A DNA stretch of 13,394 nt from Gammaproteobacteria bacterium (GTDB lineage Bacteria > Pseudomonadota > Gammaproteobacteria > Chromatiales > Chromatiaceae), in NCBI GenBank assembly GCA_019136395.1, contig JAGVUH010000392.1, forward strand, positions 1-13,394. Reading direction: 5' to 3'. Position numbers and translations under genes: made by a program. A model generated the notes under the pieces. It saw only the letters and a list, made by a program, of their open reading frames with translations, did not search any database and had not been told where the DNA came from. Positions 7,469-13,394 of this stretch are shown piece after piece; positions within the stretch are counted from its first letter, which is position 1; every line of letters starts with the position of its first letter.

Positions 7469-7503
7469 GCGAAAAGGGCCTCGCGGCCCTTTCTGTCTTT
7501 TCG
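7469..7503. terminator. Bidirectional terminator between truC and tRNA-Arg(ACG)
   Basis: AAAGGGCC (7473-7480) and GGCCCTTT (7485-7492) form a perfect eight-pair stem with a TCGC loop. Rightward it is followed by CTGTCTTTT. Leftward, T-rich sequence (TTTTCGCGTTTT) follows. An outer GCGAAAAG/CTTTTCGC pair (7469-7476 with 7496-7503) brackets it. It can end both convergent transcripts. Confidence 0.85.
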
Positions 7504-7521
7504 CTAAGTGTCTGTTTTTAA

Positions 7522-7598
7522 TGGCGCGCCCGGAGAGATTCGAACTCCCGACCCTCTGGTTCGTAGCCAGATACTCTATCCAACTGAGCTACGGGCGC
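7522..7598 (-). tRNA. tRNA-Arg(ACG)
   Basis: On the minus strand the acceptor GCGCCCG (7598-7592) pairs with CGGGCGC (7532-7526), then discriminator G and encoded CCA. The anticodon stem TCTGG/CCAGA holds CTACGAA, anticodon ACG (7564-7562). A34 is expected to be edited to inosine by TadA so that it reads CGU, CGC and CGA. Confidence 0.97.
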
Positions 7599-7613
7599 GT
7601 GATCAAGGCGCGA

Positions 7614-7642
7614 ATTATGGCCATCGAGCGAGGGGACGTCAA
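7614..7642 (-). promoter_or_regulatory. Sigma70 promoter of tRNA-Arg(ACG)
   Basis: On the minus strand TTGACG (7642-7637) and CATAAT (7619-7614) are 17 bp apart, with a GC-rich discriminator (TCGCGCC) and the tRNA 15 bp beyond. The same TTGACG -35 and 17-bp spacing are used by the four-tRNA operon at 5917-5945. Confidence 0.85.
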
Positions 7643-7668
7643 CCCCTTCCCGCAGCCCCTTCCCGCGG
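7643..7668. repeat. 13-bp tandem repeat just upstream of the tRNA-Arg promoter
   Basis: CCCCTTCCCGCAG (7643-7655) is followed directly by CCCCTTCCCGCGG (7656-7668), with one mismatch. It abuts the -35 of the tRNA promoter. The remaining 7669-7838 has a GAAT(C/A)GACCCTGA direct repeat (7734-7746 and 7774-7786) and no gene that I can support. Confidence 0.7.
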
Positions 7669-7838
7669 CCTTCCGATGGGCCACCCTGAGGATCTCGCGC
7701 GCCCCGAGGCCGTTGCGGCTCGTCGCTGCGGGTGAATCGACCCTGAGCGGTGCAAAGAGAACCGCAGCGAGGGGAATAGACCCTGAATAGCCGCTTCGCT
7801 ACCATGGCGACCTTGCCGACACAACCAAGGGGTGCCGT

Positions 7839-8225
7839 GTGCAGATTCCTTTCCATCCCGCCGAACATTGCGTCGCGATCCTCGGTGCCAGCCCGAAACC
7901 GGCCCGTTACGCCTACCAGGCCCTGCGCTTGCTGGATGACATGGGCTATCGGGTGTTGCCCATCCATCCCCATTTCCCCGACATCGACGGCATCCCGGTG
8001 ATGAAGAGCCTGGCCGCCATCGCCGAGCCCGTGCATACCCTGACCCTTTACGTCGGTCCCGAGCGTAGCCAGGGAATGGTGGAGGATATCGTGGCGCTGC
8101 GGCCGGGGCGGGTGATCTTCAATCCCGGCACCGAGTCGCCTGCGCTGGAAGAGCGCCTGACCGCCGTGGGTATCCCTCACGAGCGCGCTTGCACCCTGGT
8201 CCTGTTGCGGACTGGCCAGTTCTAA
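7839..8225 (+). CDS. CoA-binding domain protein (YccU-like, COG1832)
   Basis: A 128-residue Rossmann-fold protein. The N-terminal beta strand and glycine loop read VAILGASPKPARYAYQAL, then MGYRVLPIHP and later RVIFNPGTESP. This fits the CoA_binding_2 family (E. coli YccU type), thought to bind CoA or a related nucleotide; no enzyme activity is known to me. No membrane segment or signal peptide. The GTG start at 7839 has an AAGGGG Shine-Dalgarno about six bases upstream, and no better in-frame ATG lies near. It is followed on the same strand by the Nudix gene after 116 bp. Confidence 0.85.
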   Translation: MQIPFHPAEHCVAILGASPKPARYAYQALRLLDDMGYRVLPIHPHFPDIDGIPVMKSLAAIAEPVHTLTLYVGPERSQGMVEDIVALRPGRVIFNPGTESPALEERLTAVGIPHERACTLVLLRTGQF

Positions 8226-8227
8226 AT

Positions 8228-8266
8228 CGGGCCATTCGGACGAACTGCTTCGGGCCGTTCGGACGA
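8228..8266. repeat. 16-bp imperfect direct repeat after the CoA-binding gene
   Basis: CGGGCCATTCGGACGA (8228-8243) recurs as CGGGCCGTTCGGACGA (8251-8266), one mismatch, 23-bp period. It lies directly after the stop codon, ahead of the Nudix gene. A binding site pair or a slippage product are both possible. Confidence 0.65.
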
Positions 8267-8341
8267 CCCCGCGTACCCTGAATCTCCCGCGACGGTCGTC
8301 GGTCGTATCGGCCGTAAACCTACCTTGGTCAACAGTCCCAC

Positions 8342-9196
8342 ATGAGCTATCTCGACCACATCCAGGCTTGTAATCGCTGGGACCCCCGTCAGTTCGTCCC
8401 CTTCCGGGTCGATGGCGAGCGGGTGGGGCAGATCCGCCGGGATTTTCTGCCCTGCCTGAAGGGCTGGCCCCAGATCCTGGCCTGGTCCGAGACCGGTGTC
8501 GATTGGGCCCATCCGGCGACCGGCCTGGAAGAACGCACGGCGATTTTCCATGATTTGATGGAAGCCTTGCATGCCCAGGGGCTGATTGGCCATATCCACG
8601 GCGAGCGCTATCCCGTGGCGGCCTCGAACCGGTTGCGGCCGCGGCTGCTCATCGACCGCTCGGCGGCCACCTACTTCGGCGTGCGGGCCTACGGTCAACA
8701 CCTCAATGGCTTCGTCCATGACGGGGCGGGCTACAAGCTGTGGGTGGCGCGCCGCGCCGCCAATCGCCGCGTCTTTCCCAATCACCTCGATCACCTGGCC
8801 GCCGGGGGATTGCCCTGGGGTCTGAGCCTGACGGAGAACATCCGCAAGGAATGCCAGGAAGAGGCCGGCATCCCCGAATCCCTGTCATCCCGGGCGGTCC
8901 CGGTCGGTGCCATCAGCTATTGCGTCGATGGTCGGCATGGCCTCAAGCCGGATGTCATGTTTTGCTACGACCTGGAGGTGCCACCCGACTTCCAGCCCGT
9001 GAACACGGATGGCGAGGTGGCGGGTTTTGAACTCTGGCCTGTCGAGCGGGTTATGGAAACCATTCGGACCACGGACGAGTTCAAGCTTAACTGCAACCTG
9101 GTGATCATCGATTTCTGCATTCGCCATGGCCTCATCGGCCCTGACGAGCCCGATTATCTGGCCCTGGTGCAGGGGTTGCGCTCGCCACTGCCATGA
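8342..9196 (+). CDS. Nudix hydrolase with DUF4743 N-terminal domain (Tnr3-related)
   Basis: The 284-residue protein has an N-terminal DUF4743-like region (about 1-115) and a Nudix domain (about 115-270). The Nudix box spans about 155-177 and ends KECQEEAGI, so the metal-binding Glu170, Glu173 and Glu174 are kept. The usual Arg of REx2EE is Lys169, and the first box Glu is replaced (GLS), as I recall for this subfamily. The relative in fission yeast, the Nudix part of Tnr3, hydrolyses damaged thiamine diphosphate derivatives; the same activity here is an inference. No export signal. The ATG at 8342 gives a normal MSYLDHIxxCNxWD start. It follows the CoA-binding gene on the same strand. Confidence 0.87.
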   Translation: MSYLDHIQACNRWDPRQFVPFRVDGERVGQIRRDFLPCLKGWPQILAWSETGVDWAHPATGLEERTAIFHDLMEALHAQGLIGHIHGERYPVAASNRLRPRLLIDRSAATYFGVRAYGQHLNGFVHDGAGYKLWVARRAANRRVFPNHLDHLAAGGLPWGLSLTENIRKECQEEAGIPESLSSRAVPVGAISYCVDGRHGLKPDVMFCYDLEVPPDFQPVNTDGEVAGFELWPVERVMETIRTTDEFKLNCNLVIIDFCIRHGLIGPDEPDYLALVQGLRSPLP

Positions 9197-9297
9197 AATC
9201 GCCCAATCCTGTTCCCCCGCGGCACTGTATTCGCCCTTGCCCTGGACTTTACCCTGCCTTGAGATCGCTCTCGCCTTGAAGTCGCGGTAGCCCCGAA

Positions 9298-9360
9298 GCC
9301 ACCCCAACTCTCATGAGGTGGCACGCCATATTACTGATAATTAAAGATTATATCGTGACT
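9298..9360 (+). promoter_or_regulatory. Hairpin and AT-rich candidate promoter region before ispG
   Basis: GCCACC (9298-9303) and GGTGGC (9317-9322) form a short stem, perhaps the end of the Nudix transcript, but with no T-run. At 9328-9354 the sequence turns AT-rich, including ATAAT (9336-9340) and ATTAT (9347-9351) as an inverted repeat and a TATAT -10-like string. I infer an ispG promoter or operator here; no clear -35 is seen. Confidence 0.35.
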
Positions 9361-9410
9361 TTCACGCCCACCCTGAACCGGTATCACCCATCCCCTTCCA
9401 GGCTCACGTC

Positions 9411-10640
9411 ATGACGTCTTTCTCGCCCCTTGGTCGCTTGCCTACCCCCGCCGTGCGTGTCGGGGGCATCCAGATTGGCGGTGGCGCGCCCGTGGTCGTG
9501 CAGTCCATGACCAACACGGACACGGCCGATGTCGCCGCGACCGTCCACCAGGTCGCGGAACTTGCCCGGGCGGGTTCCGAACTGGTGCGCATCACCGTGA
9601 ACAACGAGGCCGCCGCCCGGGCCGTGCCGCTGATCCGCGAGGCCCTGGACGCCCAGGGGCTGGATGTCCCCCTCATCGGCGATTTTCATTTCAACGGTCA
9701 CCGGCTGCTGACCGACTACCCCGAGTGCGCCCAGGCCCTGGCCAAGTACCGCATCAACCCCGGCAACGTTGGGCGGGGGGAGAAGCGCGACAGTCAATTC
9801 GCAACCCTCATCGAGCTCGCCATTCGCCACGGCCGGCCGGTGCGCATCGGCGTCAACTGGGGCAGCCTGGACCCGGAACTGGTGGCGCGGCTGATGGACG
9901 CCAACGCCCGTCTTTCCCGGCCGGCACCGGTCCAGGAGGTGACCTACGAGGCCATGGTCCAGTCCGCCCTGGACAGCGCCCGCCAGGCCGAGGCCATCGG
10001 ATTGCCGGCGGAGCGCATCGTCCTCTCCTGCAAGATGAGCGGGGTCCAGGACCTGATCACCGTCTATCGCCGCCTGGCGGCGCGGGGCAACTTCGCCCTC
10101 CATCTGGGCCTGACCGAGGCCGGGATGGGCGCCAAGGGCATCGTCGCCTCCACCGCCGCCCTGGCGGTGCTGCTCCAGGAGGGTATCGGCGACACCATCC
10201 GCGTCTCCCTGACCCCCGAGCCCGGCGCCCCGCGCCAGCGGGAGGTCGAGGTCGCCCAGGAGATCCTCCAGGCCCTGGAACTGCGGGCCTTCGCGCCCCA
10301 GGTCACCGCCTGTCCCGGCTGCGGGCGGACCACCAGCACCGCCTTCCAGCAGTTGGCCCTGGATGTCCAGAATCACCTGCGGGAGCGCCTGCCGGAGTGG
10401 CGCCAGCGCTATCCGGGGGTGGAGACCCTGCGGGTGGCGGTGATGGGCTGCGTGGTCAATGGTCCCGGGGAGAGCAAGAACGCGGACATCGGCATCAGCC
10501 TCCCCGGCAATGGTGAGCGGCCCGCCGCCCCGGTCTACGTCGACGGCGAAAAGGTGGCGACCCTCAAGGGCGAGGGCATCACGGCGGACTTCATCCAGCG
10601 GGTGGACCGTTACGTGGCCGAGCGTTTCGGCCGGGGCTGA
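9411..10640 (+). CDS. ispG: 4-hydroxy-3-methylbut-2-en-1-yl diphosphate synthase IspG (GcpE)
   Basis: IspG reduces 2-C-methyl-D-erythritol 2,4-cyclodiphosphate to HMBPP, the penultimate step of the MEP isoprenoid pathway, using a [4Fe-4S] cluster. The 409-residue protein has the TIM-barrel start ([13 protein letters not shown]), [34 protein letters not shown], and the cluster cysteines in CPGCGR and VMGC followed by VVNGPGE. It is longer than E. coli IspG (372). The [11 protein letters not shown], KRDxQFATLIE and [10 protein letters not shown] wording resembles the alpha/beta-proteobacterial form rather than the E. coli form (ADIHF, CPTCSR). It stands alone on its strand, not beside rodZ or hisS as in E. 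coli. The ATG at 9411 is the best start; the Shine-Dalgarno is weak. Confidence 0.95.
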   Translation: MTSFSPLGRLPTPAVRVGGIQIGGGAPVVVQSMTNTDTADVAATVHQVAELARAGSELVRITVNNEAAARAVPLIREALDAQGLDVPLIGDFHFNGHRLLTDYPECAQALAKYRINPGNVGRGEKRDSQFATLIELAIRHGRPVRIGVNWGSLDPELVARLMDANARLSRPAPVQEVTYEAMVQSALDSARQAEAIGLPAERIVLSCKMSGVQDLITVYRRLAARGNFALHLGLTEAGMGAKGIVASTAALAVLLQEGIGDTIRVSLTPEPGAPRQREVEVAQEILQALELRAFAPQVTACPGCGRTTSTAFQQLALDVQNHLRERLPEWRQRYPGVETLRVAVMGCVVNGPGESKNADIGISLPGNGERPAAPVYVDGEKVATLKGEGITADFIQRVDRYVAERFGRG

Positions 10641-10674
10641 AGGTAGGCACACCCCGGGTCGGCTCCTGCTCCCA

Positions 10675-11121
10675 TCAACCCGGCATGATCGAGACCACCC
10701 GATGGTGAAAGTCGGGTGAGTCCGGCGCCACCGGCAGCCCATCGGCGTCGGCATACTGGGCGATGGCGATCAGCAGCGGCGGGAGGCCCGGGGCGGTGAT
10801 GCGGCATTCCTGACCATCCGCGGAGATCTCCGGATGGCGCAGGGCCTCGGCCATTTGTCGGGCGCTGGGGGCCGGACCCTGGTGACGGTAGAGGGCCTCG
10901 TTGAGCAGGATGGCCGTGCGGGAGTCCACCCGCAGGATGCAGTGGCTGGCATCGTCCGGTCCCCTGACCAGGCCACTATAGGAGCGGGTCTTGCCGGTAC
11001 TGGAACCCCACTGGGGGGCCAGGTCCCGCAGAAAGGCAATCAGGCCACGATCCACGATCAGGGCGTTGGCCACCGCCCGCAGGCAGCGGCCGTCCGCCGC
11101 CGCCAGGCTCGCGTTATCCAT
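10675..11121 (-). CDS. Hypothetical protein, 148 aa
   Basis: I do not recognise this protein. Support for it being real: an ATG with an AGGT ribosome site seven bases upstream, a full-length uninterrupted frame between two well-supported genes, and a stop 34 bp from the convergent ispG stop. It has no signal peptide or membrane helix. It looks like a small soluble alpha/beta protein: an amphipathic N-terminal helix (about 6-35), a Ser/Gly-rich turn (38-50), a strand pair around HCILRVDSRTAILLNEALY, and a C-terminal LPPLLIAIAQYADADGLPV segment. Three cysteines (13, 61, 106) are spread without a metal motif. It is the next leftward gene after the polyphosphate enzyme but lies 136 bp beyond its stop, so co-transcription is possible, not shown. 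Confidence 0.7.
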   Translation of the reverse strand: MDNASLAAADGRCLRAVANALIVDRGLIAFLRDLAPQWGSSTGKTRSYSGLVRGPDDASHCILRVDSRTAILLNEALYRHQGPAPSARQMAEALRHPEISADGQECRITAPGLPPLLIAIAQYADADGLPVAPDSPDFHHRVVSIMPG

Positions 11122-11257
11122 GGAGATACCTCGATGTCATCGGTCAGTGCGCGGATTGCCGTACCATGACGGGGCCCGCCGTCAGCCCGGGTTGAGGGCG
11201 GCCCCGCGACGCTTGGAGGTTGTCACGCTAACCAGGAACTGGAAACGGGACGCTTTC

Positions 11258-12979
11258 TTAGGCCTTGCCACGAGTCCTTTTCTTCTCGGGCTTCTCCCTG
11301 GCGGCCTTCTCATCACCGTTGCCGTTCGGGGCTGGCGCGGATGAGTCGATGCTTGATGGACCCTTCGCGCCCTTGCCCAGCGCTTGCCTGCCGGTGGCCG
11401 GTTTGCCGTTCGCTTCCTTGCCGCTGGCTTGCTGGCCATTCCCGGGTCTTTTGCCGCAGGGGAGATAACCACCGGGGTCGGCAAAGGAGCCGTCCTGGAG
11501 GGCATTGCGAATCGCGTCGCGCAGGGTGGTAAGGACCTTGATGCGGGCGAAGGGTTTGTCGTCGGCCTCGATCAGGGTCCAGGAGGCGGACTCGGTGCTG
11601 GTATAGACCACCATGTCGTTGACGGCGATGCGGTATTGGGGGGCCTTGTCGCGGTTGCGCCAGTCCTCCGCGGTGATCTTGTACTGCTTGTAGGGCACGG
11701 CCTCCCGGTCCTTGAAGCGCCGCAACTGCTCCTCGTCGCTGACCTGGAGCCAGAACTTGCACAGGATCACCCCACTCTCAACTAGTTGTTCCTCGAACTG
11801 GTTGATTTCATCGTAAGCCCGGCGCCATTCGGCGTCGGTGGCGAAGCCTTCGATACGCTCCACCAGCACCCGGCCATACCAGGAGCGGTCGAAGATGGTG
11901 ATGTAGCCGGCGCGGGGGATGTGCCGCCAGAAGCGCCACAGGTAGTGATGAGCCTTTTCTTCGTCGGTGGGGGCGGCGATGGGGATGGCCCGGTAGAGGC
12001 GGGCGTCGATGGCGTTGGTGAAGCGGCGGATGGCGCCACCCTTACCGCCAGCGTCGGCACCCTCGAAGACGATGACCAGGGAACGACGGCGTTTGTAGGC
12101 CTCCCAGCAGAGGCCGTTCAATTCCTGCTGCAGTTTGATCAGTTCGGAGCGGTAGATGTCCAGGGCCAGCTTCTGTTCCAGATCGAGATGATCCAGCACC
12201 GTCACCTGGGCTTCGGGGTTGGCTGGAAGCTCCAGTTGGCCGGCGGTATGGGGCGGTTCGATGGGGGGCGGTTCGCTCAGGCGCTGCTTGATGGCATGAA
12301 GCAGGGTCTTGCCCATGGTCAGGTCGCGGTAGCGACGGTCACCGGCCTCGATCAGGTACCAGGGTGAACTGCCGCGATCCGTGTGGCGAATCATGCGCTC
12401 GGCTACGTATTCGAAATGGGCGTAATGCTCCTTCTGTTTGCCCTTTTGGGGCAGCATTTTCCACTGGCTATGGTCGTCGCGCTTCAGTTCCTTGAGCCGG
12501 GAGTCCTGTTCGGCCTCGGAGAGGTGAAACCAGAACTTGACGATCAGGGCGCCGTCCTGGATGAGCATGCGCTCGTAGTCGACGATGCGGTTGAGTTCTC
12601 CATCCAGCTCGGCGTCATTGCACAAATTGTGGACCCGATGCTCCAGGGGTGCCAGATACCAGCCGCCGAAGAGGATCGCCATCTCACCCCGGGGCGGCAG
12701 GGAGCGCCAGAAACGCCAGTAGCGGGGGCGCTGACGCTCCTCGTCGGTCTCATCCCAATAGGCGAAGGACTGGAGGCCGCGGGCGTCGAGCCATTCGTGG
12801 AGACGGTTCACCACCTCGCCCTTGCCGGCCCCCTCGACCCCGGCGATGAGGATGATGACGGGGATGTCGGTCTGGCGCAGCTCGCGCTGGACCAGGAGCA
12901 ATTCGGTGCGCAGCTCCTCCTGCTGAGCGTTGAAGGACTCCTTGTCGACCTTGCGGCCAAGCTTGATGGCTTCGAACAT
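11258..12979 (-). CDS. pap: Polyphosphate:AMP phosphotransferase, two-domain PPK2 family
   Basis: This enzyme uses polyphosphate to phosphorylate AMP to ADP (class II PPK2). The 573-residue protein contains two fused PPK2 domains. Domain 1 (about 10-235) has Walker A GVEGAGKG at 47-54, but FGGWY at 104-108 where the catalytic DRSWY is expected. Domain 2 (about 265-495) has GADAGGKGG at 307-315 and an intact DRSWYGRVLVER from 364. Thus domain 2 is probably the catalytic one, as in known tandem PPK2 enzymes. The C-terminus (about 507-573) is an unusual low-complexity tail rich in Gly, Lys, Ala and Arg with GK repeats. The ATG has a strong AGGGGGG ribosome site. Cytoplasmic. Neighbours: an unrecognised gene downstream and a thioesterase gene upstream on the same strand, 197 bp away. 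Confidence 0.93.
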   Translation of the reverse strand: MFEAIKLGRKVDKESFNAQQEELRTELLLVQRELRQTDIPVIILIAGVEGAGKGEVVNRLHEWLDARGLQSFAYWDETDEERQRPRYWRFWRSLPPRGEMAILFGGWYLAPLEHRVHNLCNDAELDGELNRIVDYERMLIQDGALIVKFWFHLSEAEQDSRLKELKRDDHSQWKMLPQKGKQKEHYAHFEYVAERMIRHTDRGSSPWYLIEAGDRRYRDLTMGKTLLHAIKQRLSEPPPIEPPHTAGQLELPANPEAQVTVLDHLDLEQKLALDIYRSELIKLQQELNGLCWEAYKRRRSLVIVFEGADAGGKGGAIRRFTNAIDARLYRAIPIAAPTDEEKAHHYLWRFWRHIPRAGYITIFDRSWYGRVLVERIEGFATDAEWRRAYDEINQFEEQLVESGVILCKFWLQVSDEEQLRRFKDREAVPYKQYKITAEDWRNRDKAPQYRIAVNDMVVYTSTESASWTLIEADDKPFARIKVLTTLRDAIRNALQDGSFADPGGYLPCGKRPGNGQQASGKEANGKPATGRQALGKGAKGPSSIDSSAPAPNGNGDEKAAREKPEKKRTRGKA

Positions 12980-13144
12980 GCCGTTCCCCCCTGTGCTGGT
13001 TGTTGAGGATGCGCTGCCTGAGGTCGCCGCGCGTGGCGGGTGGTGGTCAGGAGGCGCGGGCGCGGATGGTGGTGTTTAGCATTCTTCCGCGACGAGTGAT
13101 TTTGCTGTGGCCTGTCCGCGGTTGTCGAGCGTGGATGAGTCGCG

Positions 13145-13161
13145 GCCGGTCGCGAACCGGC
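13145..13161. other. Short hairpin after the thioesterase gene
   Basis: GCCGGT (13145-13150) and ACCGGC (13156-13161) form a six-pair stem with a five-base loop, 15 bp past the thioesterase stop. No T-run follows, so any termination would need Rho. The rest of 12980-13144 should hold the leftward promoter of the polyphosphate gene; TGCTAAAC near 13076-13083 (minus strand) is a weak -10 candidate. Confidence 0.35.
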
Positions 13162-13176
13162 TGGCGGACCCTGGTC

Positions 13177-13394
13177 TCAGGTGGCCTCGGGGCGGCCGGC
13201 GATGGGGCGGGGCCGGCCGTCGGCGGTCACCGCGACATAGGTGATGTTGGCGTTGGCCACGTGATGGTGGCTGTCGGGACTGATTTCCCGCCGGGCCCAG
13301 GCGGCGATCTCCACCCGGACCGAGGTGGTGCCCCGGCGCTGGACCCGGGCGTAGATCTCCACCAGATCGCCCACCGCGACCGGCGAGACGAAAC
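13177..13394 (-). CDS. Acyl-CoA thioesterase, YciA-like (5' part outside window)
   Basis: Only the C-terminal 72 codons are visible; the frame is open to the window edge, so the GTG giving MGDLV is internal. The segment FVSPVAVGDLVEIYARVQRRGTT, then VEIAAW and NITYVAVTADGRPRPI, matches the second half of hotdog-fold acyl-CoA thioesterases of the YciA type (about 130 residues in E. coli), which hydrolyse acyl-CoA to free acid and CoA. The RGTTS and YVAVDxxGKPRP positions agree with YciA from memory. The catalytic Asp/Asn region lies outside the window, so activity cannot be judged. Confidence 0.88.
   Translation of the reverse strand, partial: FVSPVAVGDLVEIYARVQRRGTTSVRVEIAAWARREISPDSHHHVANANITYVAVTADGRPRPIAGRPEAT

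Noticed and set aside
7518..8180. 220-codon minus-strand frame covering tRNA-Arg and the CoA-binding gene
   Set aside because: Its end is translated tRNA sequence and the rest is antisense to a recognised CoA-binding protein.
10654..10683. CCGGGT/ACCCGG inverted repeat between ispG and the 148-aa gene
   Set aside because: Only six pairs, an 18-base loop, no T-run, and it overlaps a stop codon; too weak to call a terminator.
9384..10754. 456-codon open frame on the minus strand across ispG
   Set aside because: Shadow of the clear ispG coding frame; the translation is a Gly/Asp/His-rich artefact with no recognisable domain.

Overview
This is a GC-rich stretch of a Gram-negative chromosome, most likely from a gammaproteobacterium. 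The lipid A gene lpxH, cytosolic PpiB, CysS with E. coli-like numbering, FolD, TruC and tRNA genes with encoded CCA ends all point that way. The order lpxH - ppiB - cysS - folD - tRNA cluster resembles the arrangement I recall from Pseudomonas (there with glnS between ppiB and cysS) and partly from E. coli. A purple-sulfur-type (Chromatiales) or related lineage is my guess; the genus cannot be fixed from the sequence alone.

Layout. 1-719 (+): 3' part of a DUF455 ferritin-like protein gene, running off the left edge. 716-2773 (-): a probable operon of a periplasmic cyclophilin, cytosolic ppiB and lpxH. 2774-3206: a 433-bp divergent intergenic region with potential RNA structure. 3207-4751 (+): cysS with an unusual repeat-built insertion. 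4966-5823 (-): folD. 5917-6443 (+): a tRNA operon Pro(TGG)-Arg(TCT)-His(GTG)-Lys(CTT), with a near-consensus sigma70 promoter and a strong terminator. 6536-6586: an orphan hairpin plus T-tract reading leftward. 6681-7394 (+): truC. 7522-7598 (-): tRNA-Arg(ACG) with its own promoter and a terminator shared with truC. 7839-8225 (+): CoA-binding protein. 8342-9196 (+): Nudix hydrolase. 9411-10640 (+): ispG. 10675-11121 (-): unrecognised 148-aa gene. 11258-12979 (-): two-domain PPK2-type polyphosphate:AMP phosphotransferase. 13177-13394 (-): C-terminal part of a YciA-like acyl-CoA thioesterase, running off the right edge.

How the genes relate. The left and middle part serves protein synthesis and folding: Cys-tRNA charging, two prolyl isomerases, five tRNAs, tRNA pseudouridylation, and one-carbon folate supply. 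lpxH and ispG feed envelope lipid and isoprenoid synthesis. The right end concerns energy and CoA thioester metabolism (polyphosphate-dependent ADP formation, thioester hydrolysis). I see no CRISPR array, insertion sequence, prophage, toxin-antitoxin or defence operon. The window is mainly conserved housekeeping DNA, and the points worth a second look are within or between these genes: the CysS insertion, the orphan leftward terminator or small RNA candidate, the possible cysS leader switch, the long-form IspG, the basic tail of the polyphosphate enzyme, and one unrecognised gene.
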